This document shows, piece by piece, positions 19,019 to 28,387 of a stretch of 64,000 nucleotides of DNA (positions are counted from its first letter, which is position 1; every line of letters begins with the position of its first letter). The DNA comes from Saprospiraceae bacterium (lineage in GTDB: Bacteria > Bacteroidota > Bacteroidia > Chitinophagales > Saprospiraceae). The position numbers and the translations under genes are program-made. The notes below the pieces were generated by a model that saw only the letters and a list, made by a program, of their open reading frames with translations, was not told where the DNA came from and did not search any database. Location of the stretch: positions 780,501 through 844,500 of the forward strand of contig JADJYQ010000001.1 of assembly GCA_016719615.1 (NCBI GenBank), read 5' to 3'.

Positions 19019-19318
19019 GTTGAATGGAATAATCTGGAAGTTAAAGAACTCACCAATACTGAAATAGTCGGCAATGAATTTTTGGAAATCTATCCTAATC
19101 CTTTTTCTGACAGACTTATCATCAAATCCAAAGCAGAACCCATCTATAAATTAAAAATTCAATTGTTTGAATTGGGTGGCAAAGAAATATTAATCAGAGA
19201 TCAAAGGCAATTTGGACAGCAGCTTGAATTGAAGTTAAATCATTTGCAAAAGGGCAGTTATATTTTGAAATGTAGCAATGGAAGCAAAGTATTCGAATAT
19301 AAAATAAATCGAATATAG
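19019..19318 (+). pseudogene. T9SS sorting-domain tail cut off from the upstream propeller gene
   Basis: In frame with the preceding gene after its TAG. Translation gives the rest of a SprB unit, a linker, then EIYPNPFSDRLII and a full type A sorting domain ending FEYKINRI. There is no ATG at its start, so it is unlikely to be a gene of its own. It is best read as the final 99 codons of the 15803 gene. Confidence 0.85.
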
Positions 19319-19354
19319 GGATGCCATTTTTTGGAATAATTGTGATTCAAGCAT

Positions 19355-20083
19355 ATGGAGAAGATTGATAATTGTCCAAAGTGCGGATCTGAACTTCAAG
19401 GACCATTTTGCAGTCAGTGCGGACGACCTGCCCGATCCAGAGCTATTCAGTTTGGTTCCTTTTTTAATGTCGTTTTTGAGTATTTAACGAATTGGGAACG
19501 GAAATTATTTACAACGATTAAAGAGCTGTTTCGAAGACCCGGGTTAGTGATTCAAAGCTTCATAGAAAAGGATAGAGAACAGTTTTATCACCCCATAAAG
19601 TTTTTACTTTTTTGGGCTTCGATCAATTTTTTAATCTCGCAGTGGTTAGGAGTAAGTGCGTTTAGTCCGAATGAAAGTCAGAATGAATTTGAGCAGAGAA
19701 TTTCAAAGATATTTGAAGAGTATGGTTCGTTTTTGTGGATTTTGTGTTTGCCGTTTACAGCATTGGGTAACTATATCATTTGGCGTTCCAAAGACCCTAA
19801 ATTTGTACATCATAGCATTTTTGCTGCTTATCTTATTGGAATGAATTTGCTCATCAGTATTCCGCTGTTTTTTCTTAAAAGATATATTCCGGATCCAATA
19901 TGGTTGCAAAAAATATTACCCCCTTTGTTGACTTTATGTATGTGCACTTATTTTGTTTATAACTGGTCAAAAAGGAATTGGCTAATCGCTTTATTAGCAG
20001 GTATACTTATATTTTTCTTTACATTTATAGGGATGTTTTTCTATTTTATGTTGGCTTATATCTTAGTAAGTTTAAGTATTTAG
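19355..20083 (+). CDS. DUF3667-like zinc-ribbon membrane protein
   Basis: The N-terminal zinc ribbon has two CxxC pairs (CPKCGSELQGPFCSQCG). A conserved segment follows in which the protein predicts helices KLFTTIKELFRRPGLVIQSF and YHPIKFLLF, then four or five transmembrane helices from about residue 85. This order matches DUF3667 proteins of Bacteroidota, whose function is unknown. The gene starts 36 bases after the propeller gene's sorting-domain tail on the same strand and may be co-transcribed with it. Confidence 0.78.
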   Translation: MEKIDNCPKCGSELQGPFCSQCGRPARSRAIQFGSFFNVVFEYLTNWERKLFTTIKELFRRPGLVIQSFIEKDREQFYHPIKFLLFWASINFLISQWLGVSAFSPNESQNEFEQRISKIFEEYGSFLWILCLPFTALGNYIIWRSKDPKFVHHSIFAAYLIGMNLLISIPLFFLKRYIPDPIWLQKILPPLLTLCMCTYFVYNWSKRNWLIALLAGILIFFFTFIGMFFYFMLAYILVSLSI

Positions 20084-20326
20084 TCAGCCGGAATTTAGAT
20101 TTGACGAATTAGCAAAATATTTGTTTTTTATTATTGTAAAATTTATAAGAAATCTTTGGATGAGCTGAAACCATCTTTCCTTTTGGCGATCAATTCAATT
20201 TTAAGTCAAATTTAGCTAACTCATGGACCCAGAAATTTGGTTCTCAAATCAAGATATATTTATAATCTAAAAGCCATGAAAATCTCAAGCTTAATAAACT
20301 AATAGAAGCTAAGTGTGTGTTTCTTA

Positions 20327-20354
20327 TTGAATAAAAATGATCTGTGTATCTTTG
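20327..20354 (+). promoter_or_regulatory. Bacteroidota-type promoter of the S46 peptidase gene
   Basis: TATCTTTG at 20347-20354 matches the -7 consensus TAnnTTTG. A TTG at 20327-20329 lies 17 bases before it as a possible -33 element. The predicted transcript start is about 35 bases before the ATG at 20396, supporting that start. Confidence 0.6.
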
Positions 20355-20395
20355 TAAGTACTTCAATTTTATTTTGCATTAAATACTATTATCAA

Positions 20396-22570
20396 ATGTT
20401 AAAAAAAACCTTGTCCATTTGTTTTGTATTCATTCTTTTTTCAAATGCTCTTTTCTGCGGAGAAGGCATGTGGTTGCCCTTGTTTCTGAAAGCCTTGAAC
20501 GAAAAGGAAATGAAATCAATGGGAATGAAAATATCGGCAGAAGATATTTACAGCGTCAACAAAGGTTCATTGAAGGATGCCATTGTTCATTTCGGCGGTG
20601 GTTGCACGTCTGAGATCATTTCCAATCAGGGTCTTTTACTCACGAATCACCATTGTGGCTATGGTTATATTCAGTCCTTTACGAGTTTGGAAAATAATTA
20701 CATAAGGGATGGGTTTTGGGCTAAAAACCATAAAGAAGAATTGCCCTGCAAAGGACTGACCGCAACCATCATTGTGCGCATTGACGATGTTACGGGCCAG
20801 ATTTTAAAAGAGGTTGATCCATTATGGGATGAGAATCGACGCAGAAATAAGATTGATGCGAATATTGAGAAACTAAAGCTACTCATTGAAAAGAGAAAAG
20901 ATCAGGACGTATTCATTAGAGGATTTTATAACAACAATCAATTTTTTGCATTTGTAACAGATAACTATAAGGATGTCAGGATGGTGGGAGCGCCACCTGA
21001 ATCTATTGGAAAATTTGGTGCCGATACTGACAACTGGGTATGGCCACGGCATACAGGTGATTTTGCACTCTTCCGCATTTATGCGGACGCCGATAATAGG
21101 CCGGCAGCTTATTCATCTGACAATAAACCATATGTGCCCAAACATTTTCTCCCGGTTTCCATTGCAGGTGTGCAGGATGGTGATTTTACAATGGTGTTCG
21201 GTTTTCCGGGAAGAACCAATGAATATTTAACTAAAGAAGGTGTTCGACAACAAATAGAAGTATTAAATCCCGTGCGCATTTCTCTTCGCGACAAGACCCT
21301 TAAAATCATGGATAAGCATATGAGAGCTGATGCTCAAGCCAAAATCCAGTATTCATCTAAATATGCTGGAATAGCAAATGCCTGGAAAAAATGGATCGGT
21401 GAGAATTTGGGTATTCGCGTTAGTAAAGGTTTAGACAAAAAGGATAAAGAGGACAAAACTTTTCAAATAGCTGTAGATGCAAAACCTGAATTTAAAATGC
21501 ACCGCTCATTGATCTCGGATTTGGATTTTAGATACAAAAGACTTGAGCCGTTTGCTTATGCAAGAGAATACTACTTAGAAACCTTTTACAGAAATATTGA
21601 TTTGGTAACTTATTATCGCCTGATGGCGGGATTGATCGATACCTATGAGGGTAGGGGAGAAGAAATTTTTAATACACGCAAACAAGCTATCCTCGATAAT
21701 ATAGAAGGTCATTTTAAAGACTTTGATGCAAAAATTGATCGGGAAATATTTTCCAGTCTGCTTGAACAATTCCACAAAGAAATGAATCCCGCATTTGTAT
21801 TTTCATATCTAAAGGAAGGATTAAATCGCCATCAAAACGATTATGTAAAGTTTACAACAGAGCTTTATCATTCCAGTAAATTTACACAAAAAGAATCTTT
21901 GGCGGAATTGATGCGACTGCCTTACAAAGAATGGATCATCCAGGTGAAACGAGATTCTTTGTGGAAGTTTTACGATGAAATGAAATTTTATTTAGACAAT
22001 GATTTATACAAATTATGCGGAGAACTGGAAGATCAAATTGCAGAGTTGCGTCGCAAACACATGGCTGCATTGTTACAGGTTTTTCCGGAACGTCGATTTT
22101 ATCCTGATGCCAATTCTACCTTGCGGGTAACTTATGGCAATGTGGAAGGCTACCAACCCAAAGATGCAGTGATGTATAAGAGTCAAACATATCTGGATGG
22201 TGTTTTGGAAAAATATATCCCTGGCGATTACGAATTCGATGTGCCCAAAAAATTGCAACAATTATACCGCGATAAAGACTATGGAATCTACGGCGAAAAT
22301 GGTAAGATGCCGCTTGCCTTCATCGGGAGCAATCACACCACCGGCGGAAATTCAGGAAGTCCTGCCATCGATGCACATGGCAACCTCATCGGATTAAATT
22401 TTGACCGCGTTTGGGAAGGTACGATGAGCGATATCAATTACGACCGGAGTATATGTCGCAACATCATGGTAGATGCCCGGTATATCCTTTTTATTATCGA
22501 CAAATTCGCCGGCGCCAAATGGCTGGTCGACGAAATGAAATTGGTAAAACCGAAGAAGAGGAGGAAGTAG
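20396..22570 (+). CDS. S46 family dipeptidyl-peptidase, predicted DPP11-type (Asp/Glu specific)
   Basis: Serine exopeptidase that removes dipeptides from peptide N-termini, probably in the periplasm. I chose the ATG at 20396, where a signal peptide begins (MLKKTLSICFVF, ending LFCGEG). The frame reaching 20315 overlaps the promoter. Catalytic His is H85 in TNHHCG, the Asp lies in the PRHTGDF region, and the Ser is S653 in GGNSGSP. Eighteen residues after the Ser sits Arg671 (NFDRVWEG). In Porphyromonas gingivalis the residue at this place (673) is Arg in DPP11 and Gly in DPP7, so acidic P1 specificity is predicted. The 724 residues fit the family. Confidence 0.93.
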   Translation: MLKKTLSICFVFILFSNALFCGEGMWLPLFLKALNEKEMKSMGMKISAEDIYSVNKGSLKDAIVHFGGGCTSEIISNQGLLLTNHHCGYGYIQSFTSLENNYIRDGFWAKNHKEELPCKGLTATIIVRIDDVTGQILKEVDPLWDENRRRNKIDANIEKLKLLIEKRKDQDVFIRGFYNNNQFFAFVTDNYKDVRMVGAPPESIGKFGADTDNWVWPRHTGDFALFRIYADADNRPAAYSSDNKPYVPKHFLPVSIAGVQDGDFTMVFGFPGRTNEYLTKEGVRQQIEVLNPVRISLRDKTLKIMDKHMRADAQAKIQYSSKYAGIANAWKKWIGENLGIRVSKGLDKKDKEDKTFQIAVDAKPEFKMHRSLISDLDFRYKRLEPFAYAREYYLETFYRNIDLVTYYRLMAGLIDTYEGRGEEIFNTRKQAILDNIEGHFKDFDAKIDREIFSSLLEQFHKEMNPAFVFSYLKEGLNRHQNDYVKFTTELYHSSKFTQKESLAELMRLPYKEWIIQVKRDSLWKFYDEMKFYLDNDLYKLCGELEDQIAELRRKHMAALLQVFPERRFYPDANSTLRVTYGNVEGYQPKDAVMYKSQTYLDGVLEKYIPGDYEFDVPKKLQQLYRDKDYGIYGENGKMPLAFIGSNHTTGGNSGSPAIDAHGNLIGLNFDRVWEGTMSDINYDRSICRNIMVDARYILFIIDKFAGAKWLVDEMKLVKPKKRRK

Positions 22571-22740
22571 TTCTGAATTTTCGTTGACATTAGATGCAAT
22601 GTTATGGAAAAGGAATTGTAAGGACCAGTTCGATAAATGATTTCTATAATAATTTGGAGCATCAATTGGATAATGATGGCATTGTCATCGTACAATTGAA
22701 CTAATACAATTTCTGTTCAATAAAAATCCGAAAATCTAGA

Positions 22741-22864
22741 CTCACCTAGCGCTGTACGCCACCCTCTTTTTTTGTTGGCACAAAAAAGAGGGAAGCCTAC
22801 TGTGGTATCCCCTCTTTGATCTTGCCAAAGATCAGAGAGGGGTGGCGCAAAGCGCCGGGGTGAG
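22741..22864. repeat. Cruciform-like repeat element (MITE/REP-like)
   Basis: Outer arms 22741-22763 and 22841-22864 are imperfect inverted repeats (CTCACC..GCGCT..GCCACC). Inside lie two hairpins: 22762-22792, with an 11-bp stem of CCCTC followed by six T against its complement, and 22809-22842, with a stem of about 15 bp. It is far more G+C-rich than its surroundings, which suggests a mobile or multicopy element. Confidence 0.7.
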
Positions 22865-23579
22865 TCGGCGAACCCGCTACCGAACCCCAAACTCAAAATT
22901 AAAAAACGCAAACCCCCAATATTAGTAACATACCCAAAATAAATCCGTTTTCCCAAACCTGTTCCCAATAGACGCTAGGAAGCACTTTTAAAAACATGAG
23001 AACCCGCAAACTAAATGTTATACTAATAGCCAGAAAACTTCTTCGTATAATGCCAGATTCAGATAGAGAATTTTGACATCATCTTCGAAACATAAAATTT
23101 AAATATTTATAATTCCTTCCGCAGCATCTTATCATTCATGGAATTTTGAATGCCTATCCACAATTTTTGTTGCAGATTTTTATTGTGATGAAATGATATT
23201 GGTGTGTGAGCCTGATGTGCCCATTCATGAAAAATTAATAAGAATTTATGTCGTGCGAAATCGGATGGTGGAAAGCATAGTATTGAAGATTCTTGGATTT
23301 AAAAATAAGGAAATTGTGCATCAAAAAGAGCAGGAATATTTAACCATCTAGGTTATATTAGTAATCATATGCTTTTAATGTAAAATAAATTCAGATGCTT
23401 AAAATGAAGATATGCTGAGTTTGATTCAGGAACTTGATTTAGTTAAAATTATGTTAAAATAACGTTCATTTTATGTTCCATATATATATATATATATTGC
23501 AACCGATGCGGTAGATTTAAGCATTCTCGTCTCTGAGTCAAGAAGATTGGCGATTAATTAACCATCAAAACCCATAAAC

Positions 23580-23771
23580 ATGGAGAACATTGATCTTATG
23601 CCACCCGACTGGATTTGACCGGATGATTTTTCTGAAACTGAAAGATTTATTTTGAAAAAAATATTGCAAATCAGTGATTTTCATGGAATAATTCGGTCTA
23701 ATAAAACAATCCTAATCTTACTATTTCTAAATCAGATAGTATTGAGTTTTTTTAAGAAATTTATTTACTGA
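23580..23771 (+). pseudogene. Possible small gene with in-frame TGA
   Basis: ATG at 23580 opens MENIDLMPPDWI, then TGA at 23616, and the same frame stays open for 50 more codons (PDDFSETERFILKKIL and on) to TGA at 23769. Composition resembles coding sequence, but the product is unrecognised. It may be chance or a decayed gene. Confidence 0.25.
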
Positions 23772-23867
23772 TGTCGTAGCATGAGATATTGGTTCTCTTG
23801 CATAGTTCCAAGATTATGCCATAAAACATCAACGGTGTGTACTGCCGGTCAGTCAAAATAATAATTT

Positions 23868-24350
23868 ATGATGAAAATGTCAAATAATAAAATATCAAAG
23901 TTGATTTGGATGCTAATCCTAATTTTTGTATCGTGTGATTCTGAAAATTTATTTCAAGAACCTAATAATACAAATCAAAAATTGCAAAAACGATGGAAAA
24001 TTTATCATGTTGAATGGGATGAATGGGGTAGAAAAAGTAGAAATTGTGGAAGTTGGGGCTTATGCAATTTTAGGGATTGTTGGTTTTGCGATCCTCAACC
24101 ACTTGTAGGTGATCTAAACTTGAATGATACGACAGGTATTGGAATTTTAACTATTGAATTAAATTCAGCTTATAATGGTCAAGATTCTGCTATTATCAAC
24201 CAATGGAATTTGTATGTTGATGAAGACATCATTAATCCAACATTAATAATCCAGGAATTTGATACAATTAAAATGAAAGCTGGGGTTTATCAATTCTTAT
24301 CCAATATTGGATCTCAAGGTGGGTATACTGTAGATATTCTGTGTTATTGA
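23868..24350 (+). CDS. Hypothetical lipoprotein
   Basis: The signal sequence ends in IFVSCDSE, a lipobox-like site, giving a mature protein of about 135 residues. A short Cys/Trp-rich patch (CGSWGLCNFRDCWFCDP) is followed by beta-strand-like sequence. No domain is recognised. It could start at the second ATG (23871) or the ATG at 23877. It stands alone between debris and a terminator. Confidence 0.55.
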   Translation: MMKMSNNKISKLIWMLILIFVSCDSENLFQEPNNTNQKLQKRWKIYHVEWDEWGRKSRNCGSWGLCNFRDCWFCDPQPLVGDLNLNDTTGIGILTIELNSAYNGQDSAIINQWNLYVDEDIINPTLIIQEFDTIKMKAGVYQFLSNIGSQGGYTVDILCY

Positions 24351-24384
24351 ATCATTGTGTATTTTTTAATTTGTTTATAAAATA

Positions 24385-24418
24385 AGAGCCTTGTATTTAT
24401 ATTCAGGGCTCTATTTTT
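24385..24418 (+). terminator. Rho-independent terminator
   Basis: AGAGCC at 24385-24390 pairs with GGCTCT near 24407-24412, the stem can extend by two to three weaker pairs, and a T-run follows. It lies 35 bases after the lipoprotein stop codon. Confidence 0.7.
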
Positions 24419-24520
24419 CAATTTGATTCGGGATTTAATGGATATTATCCTTAATTAAATTGTTCGTAAATTAATAGGTTGTAACTTTAGGTGAAAATAT
24501 AAGAGATTGACATTAATTCC

Positions 24521-25093
24521 ATGAAGTTCAAATTACCACATCAATTTACATTTTTGTATTTCTTTTGTATGGTCAGTAGCTTTAATTGCCAAATAAAGGG
24601 TTCATTAAAAGGACTGACATCTAATCGGATGGAACTAAATAAGTTTAAAATAAATATTATTGATTCCAATCATTATCAATGTGAGAGCTCGGTAACAAAA
24701 AAGAATAAAATATTTATTGTAAACGGAATTGATATTAAATATTGCATATCAAAATTAACAAAGGTATTGGTATATATCTGGCGGCCCAATTGCAAAAGTA
24801 AATCTTGCATTGAACTTGAATTGTTGCAATCATTCTGCGATAAGTATACCATTGAATTGTTTATTGTTGCTGAGTATTTTGATTATACTAAAATGAATAA
24901 GCAGTATTTAATCGAGAGACCTATTTTCGGAATAGACACTTATTATTATAAAACTGATTTTACAAAAAAGTATTTGACCGGATTTTTGAGGGATTTAATT
25001 CATAGAGACTTTACTTATAAAGAATCACAATTTTATTATTTTGAGAATGCTTACTTTATTAAAGAAATGTCGCAACTAGAGGAACTAAACTAG
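24521..25093 (+). CDS. Hypothetical secreted protein, possibly degenerate thioredoxin fold
   Basis: 190 residues with a hydrophobic leader ending SSFNCQIKG, which might be a lipobox. The middle segment VLVYIWRPNCKSKSCIELE followed by a strand FIVAEYFDY recalls a thioredoxin-like fold, but the Cys spacing (CKSKSC, four residues between) is not the standard CxxC. No neighbour suggests a function. Confidence that it is translated is moderate. Confidence 0.5.
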   Translation: MKFKLPHQFTFLYFFCMVSSFNCQIKGSLKGLTSNRMELNKFKINIIDSNHYQCESSVTKKNKIFIVNGIDIKYCISKLTKVLVYIWRPNCKSKSCIELELLQSFCDKYTIELFIVAEYFDYTKMNKQYLIERPIFGIDTYYYKTDFTKKYLTGFLRDLIHRDFTYKESQFYYFENAYFIKEMSQLEELN

Positions 25094-25121
25094 TATTTGT
25101 TTAGGCGATACGTTTAGGTCA

Positions 25122-25331
25122 ATGTCTGGTCAGATGACTATAGAATTTAAGGGCTCAGATTCTCGGCAAAGTTTTGAAATCTTCAATCATTCGGGTTGTT
25201 TGCAAGAAAGAATTTTAAGCAATGGAGTGACTAAGTTAACAATCGATGTTGCTGATGTAATTCCGGGTATTTATTTTCTAAATGTCAATACCAAACAAGG
25301 AAGTCTTGTTTGGAAATTTGTAAAAATTTGA
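25122..25331 (+). pseudogene. Orphan T9SS type A sorting-domain fragment
   Basis: Sixty-nine codons giving only a sorting-domain core (FEIFNHSGCLQERIL, then VIPGIYFLNVNTKQGS and a final KFVKI). There is no signal peptide or cargo, and the frame differs from the gene upstream. It is probably the last piece of a deleted or frameshifted secreted-protein gene. Confidence 0.65.
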
Positions 25332-25406
25332 GAACTGATTTGTGATAAATGTAAGATCAAATAAACCTCGTATCCATCAACAGTTTTTCCGTCTAGTTCC
25401 TTAACT

Positions 25407-26528
25407 CTATTTTTTTACAAACGACTGTTCATAAATAGGATTTGATGTTTTCTTTTGATAAACACGAAGGAAATATATGCCGGATTCTATATCTGTTAAA
25501 TTTATAAAATCTGTTGTTGCCAAAATGCGTTTAACCATTTTACCTTTCAGGTCTACAATTTCATAATGCGAATACTGATAATGCTTATTTGGCATTTCAA
25601 TGGTGAGGTAGTCGGAAGTTGGGTTGGGATAAACCTTAAGAGCTCCTTTTATTTTTAAATTTGAAACATCTGTATACGTTTTATCATCCGGTTTATAGCT
25701 GATCGTTAGAATATTGCCTAGCGTATCCACATTGACTTGTGCAACAACACCTTTCGTCTCATTACTTACAAATGCATATGAAGTATTATTGATGTTTCCA
25801 AAGAGGCCGCCAAAAATTCCTGATGCCAATGCAGTAACATCGACCCAACCCAGTATAGCTACTTTCGCTTCGATTTTAGTTGATCCCGTAGTCGTTCTTT
25901 TTTCGCGGAGTACATTCCAGTTTTTAGCCGGCAACTTGAGTTCTCCCCAGGCATCCGCTATCTTTTGAAATCGTTGGCTGAAAATAATTCTAAAAGAATC
26001 AGGTCTCAGAGGCAATGAATTTAAAAGGCTGTCAGGAAGTATCGAAGAAGGAAGTGTGACCGTATTAGAAGTGACATACATCAATTCATCCAGATATGCT
26101 TCCGGAAATTTTTGGATAACTACAGGTTTAGGAAATACATTGGCTCCACCAACTCCCGGCAATGGTCCGCCGCCTAAAGTTGCTGTTCCCAACAACTCAA
26201 TCCGGTCTGCATAAAATTTAAAATACTGTTCGTTGATTCCTTGTATCAAAACTGCATCTGCAGATGGAAAACGAGCAGCTTGATTGCCAGCTGAGGCGGG
26301 CCTGTATACTTCGGATCTGCTGGCTGTAATTTTTAGATTTCTAAAATCCCACTCCTGGTTTGGTCCCGGTGTGCCATAACTGATTCCAACAGTTGTTGAA
26401 TCCAGTGCAAAATAAAGTGAATCGCCAACCGATGGCTGGATTTTGTTGGTAAGTACCGTTTGAGCTTGCAGAATTACAAAGCTCATGCAGCAAATGGACA
26501 AAATTGATTTTGTAAAAAATTTATGCAT
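25407..26528 (-). CDS. T9SS type A sorting-domain protein
   Basis: A signal peptide ends at ILQAQ. The next about 260 residues are beta-rich, with a WDFRNL segment seen in many Bacteroidota secreted proteins of unknown function. The C-terminal sorting domain begins KVYPNPTSDYLTIE and ends SFVKK. It is probably a secreted or surface-attached protein with no catalytic motif I can identify. It follows the ABC transporter gene by 11 bases and may be the last gene of the efp-accB-accC-ABC unit. Confidence 0.82.
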   Translation of the reverse strand: MHKFFTKSILSICCMSFVILQAQTVLTNKIQPSVGDSLYFALDSTTVGISYGTPGPNQEWDFRNLKITASRSEVYRPASAGNQAARFPSADAVLIQGINEQYFKFYADRIELLGTATLGGGPLPGVGGANVFPKPVVIQKFPEAYLDELMYVTSNTVTLPSSILPDSLLNSLPLRPDSFRIIFSQRFQKIADAWGELKLPAKNWNVLREKRTTTGSTKIEAKVAILGWVDVTALASGIFGGLFGNINNTSYAFVSNETKGVVAQVNVDTLGNILTISYKPDDKTYTDVSNLKIKGALKVYPNPTSDYLTIEMPNKHYQYSHYEIVDLKGKMVKRILATTDFINLTDIESGIYFLRVYQKKTSNPIYEQSFVKK

Positions 26529-26539
26529 TTTGTGTTATT

Positions 26540-28363
26540 TTAAGATTCAAATGATTGTAAAGATACAAATCGACTGTATTCTCCATTTAATTTTAACAGT
26601 TCTTCATGATTGCCTTTTTCTATGATCCTGCCTTCTTTCAAAACGATGATGAGATCCGCATTTTTTATAGTCGATAAGCGGTGCGCAATAATGACTGCTG
26701 TCCTGCCTTTTAAGACGTCTACCATGGCCTCCTGGATCATTTTTTCGGAGTTGGAATCCAAAGCAGATGTGGCTTCATCTAATATCAGGAGTTGCGGATT
26801 TCTGAGCACCGCCCGGGCAATAGTGATCCGTTGACGTTGCCCGCCAGATAATTTTAATCCCCGGTCACCAATATTGTAGTCCAATCTTTCCGTTTGTTCA
26901 TTTACAAAGCCTTCAGCGTGTGCGGTTTTTAAACTTTCCTGAATCTGTTCATCTCCAAATTCATTCCTCCCAAAGCGTATATTGTTGCGGATGCTGTCAT
27001 TAAATAAAATGGCTTCCTGACTTACCATGCCCATCATCTTCCGCAAATCATTTAATTTGATCTTGCGAATGTCGGTGCCGTCAATGAGAATGCGGCCTTG
27101 GGTCACATCATAAAATCGGGCTAACAAATCAACCAGCGTGGTTTTTCCGGAACCGCTCGCTCCAACCAATGCGATGGTTTTTCCTTTCTCTATGACGAGT
27201 TCAATGTCTTTCAATGCTTCCAAAGACTGGTTCGGATAACTAAAACTTACATTTTCAAAGCGAATCTCTTTTTCAATTTGAATTTTAGAAACGGAAAATT
27301 CAGAATCATGTATTTGCTCCTCTGATTCCAAAACATCAAAAATCCGGTCTACGGCTGCGAGCCCTTTTTGAATATTAAAGTAAGCTGAAGATAATGCTTT
27401 AGAAGGTTCTATCACATTAAAAAAGGCATACAGAAATGCGATGAAAACAGAACCTGAGAGTTGGTCTTTAAAAACGAGTTCTGCTCCATACCACATTAAA
27501 CAACAAACAACACTTACACCCAAAAATTCTGAAAGCGGAGATGATAAATCTCTCCGCCGGTGCATGCGAATCAACAAATTCTTATACGATTGAAGTATCG
27601 TTGAAAATCGGTTTTTTACATAATGTTCGGCAGTAAATGATTTAATGACTCTTAAGCCTCCTAAGCTTTCTTCCTGAACGGAAATAAGATCGCCCATTTT
27701 TTGCTGAGCTATTCCGGATTGTTTTTTTAAGTTGCGCGATATGCCTCCAATCACCAATGATGTAAACATCATTAATACAAGGACAAACAAAGTGAGGTCG
27801 GGACTGGTATAAATCATGATACCAACACTTCCAATAATAAGTAATGGTTCTTTGACCAAGGCTTCAAGCATGGACAAAATACTGTATTCCACTTCTTGTA
27901 CATCAGTGGTCATTCTCGAAATTAAATCACCTTTTTTTTCATTTGAAAAATAGGAAAGCGGCAATCGCATCCATTTGTCAAACAATCTTTGTCGCAGGAT
28001 GGCAGAAATCCCAACTCTGACCGGGATCATCGTATAAATAGCAAGGTAACGAAAAAAGTTTTTTAATAAAAAGATGAGCGCAAGTCCTCCGCAAATGAGC
28101 ATGATGGCTTGTGATCTGTCCATACTATTGATCCATTCTGCAAAATGAAATTTTATGGCATTCATGGCATCGCTCAAATTCTGAATTTGAGAGGGTTTTG
28201 TTTGAACAGGTATTTGTTTTTGAAACAACATTTCCAACAATGGAATAATAGCAGGAATGCTGAGTATCGTAAAAAAGGTAGATAGGATGTAAAAGAAAAA
28301 ATGTAATAAAACCCTGTAGCGGAATTGGGCTACGAGGCGCATCAGTTTTGTAAAAGCTTTCAC
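26540..28363 (-). CDS. ABC exporter, MsbA-like half-transporter
   Basis: Six transmembrane helices (residues about 15-330) are fused to a nucleotide-binding domain with Walker A GASGSGKTT, Q-loop, the signature LSGGQRQR, Walker B LLILDEATSALD and a switch His in IAHRLST. The 607 residues fit homodimeric lipid/drug exporters such as MsbA. The cargo cannot be told from sequence. It lies 24 bases after accC on the same strand. Confidence 0.92.
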   Translation of the reverse strand: MKAFTKLMRLVAQFRYRVLLHFFFYILSTFFTILSIPAIIPLLEMLFQKQIPVQTKPSQIQNLSDAMNAIKFHFAEWINSMDRSQAIMLICGGLALIFLLKNFFRYLAIYTMIPVRVGISAILRQRLFDKWMRLPLSYFSNEKKGDLISRMTTDVQEVEYSILSMLEALVKEPLLIIGSVGIMIYTSPDLTLFVLVLMMFTSLVIGGISRNLKKQSGIAQQKMGDLISVQEESLGGLRVIKSFTAEHYVKNRFSTILQSYKNLLIRMHRRRDLSSPLSEFLGVSVVCCLMWYGAELVFKDQLSGSVFIAFLYAFFNVIEPSKALSSAYFNIQKGLAAVDRIFDVLESEEQIHDSEFSVSKIQIEKEIRFENVSFSYPNQSLEALKDIELVIEKGKTIALVGASGSGKTTLVDLLARFYDVTQGRILIDGTDIRKIKLNDLRKMMGMVSQEAILFNDSIRNNIRFGRNEFGDEQIQESLKTAHAEGFVNEQTERLDYNIGDRGLKLSGGQRQRITIARAVLRNPQLLILDEATSALDSNSEKMIQEAMVDVLKGRTAVIIAHRLSTIKNADLIIVLKEGRIIEKGNHEELLKLNGEYSRFVSLQSFES

Positions 28364-28387
28364 TCGTGTTTATCGTAAAGTAGCGAG

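Larger units (their letters stand above)
22571..23867. other. 1.3-kb gap with repeat element and coding debris
   Basis: No intact gene is visible. Just after the peptidase gene (about 22600-22703) one frame ends DGIVIVQLN and looks like the tail of a lost gene. 22741-22864 is a folded repeat. An open frame at 23103-23351 has no convincing start, and 23580-23771 is a possible small gene with an internal TGA. A run of alternating T and A lies at 23480-23498. Confidence 0.6.

Noticed and set aside
22741..22864. CRISPR-like repeat
   Set aside because: There is one composite palindrome, not regularly spaced identical repeats with unique spacers; the 8-bp arrays at 39 kb have no spacers either. 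No cas genes are present.
23187..23351. Possible transposase fragment in the gene-poor zone
   Set aside because: The open frame has no start with support and no motif of a transposase family that I can recognise, so it is only mentioned as debris.
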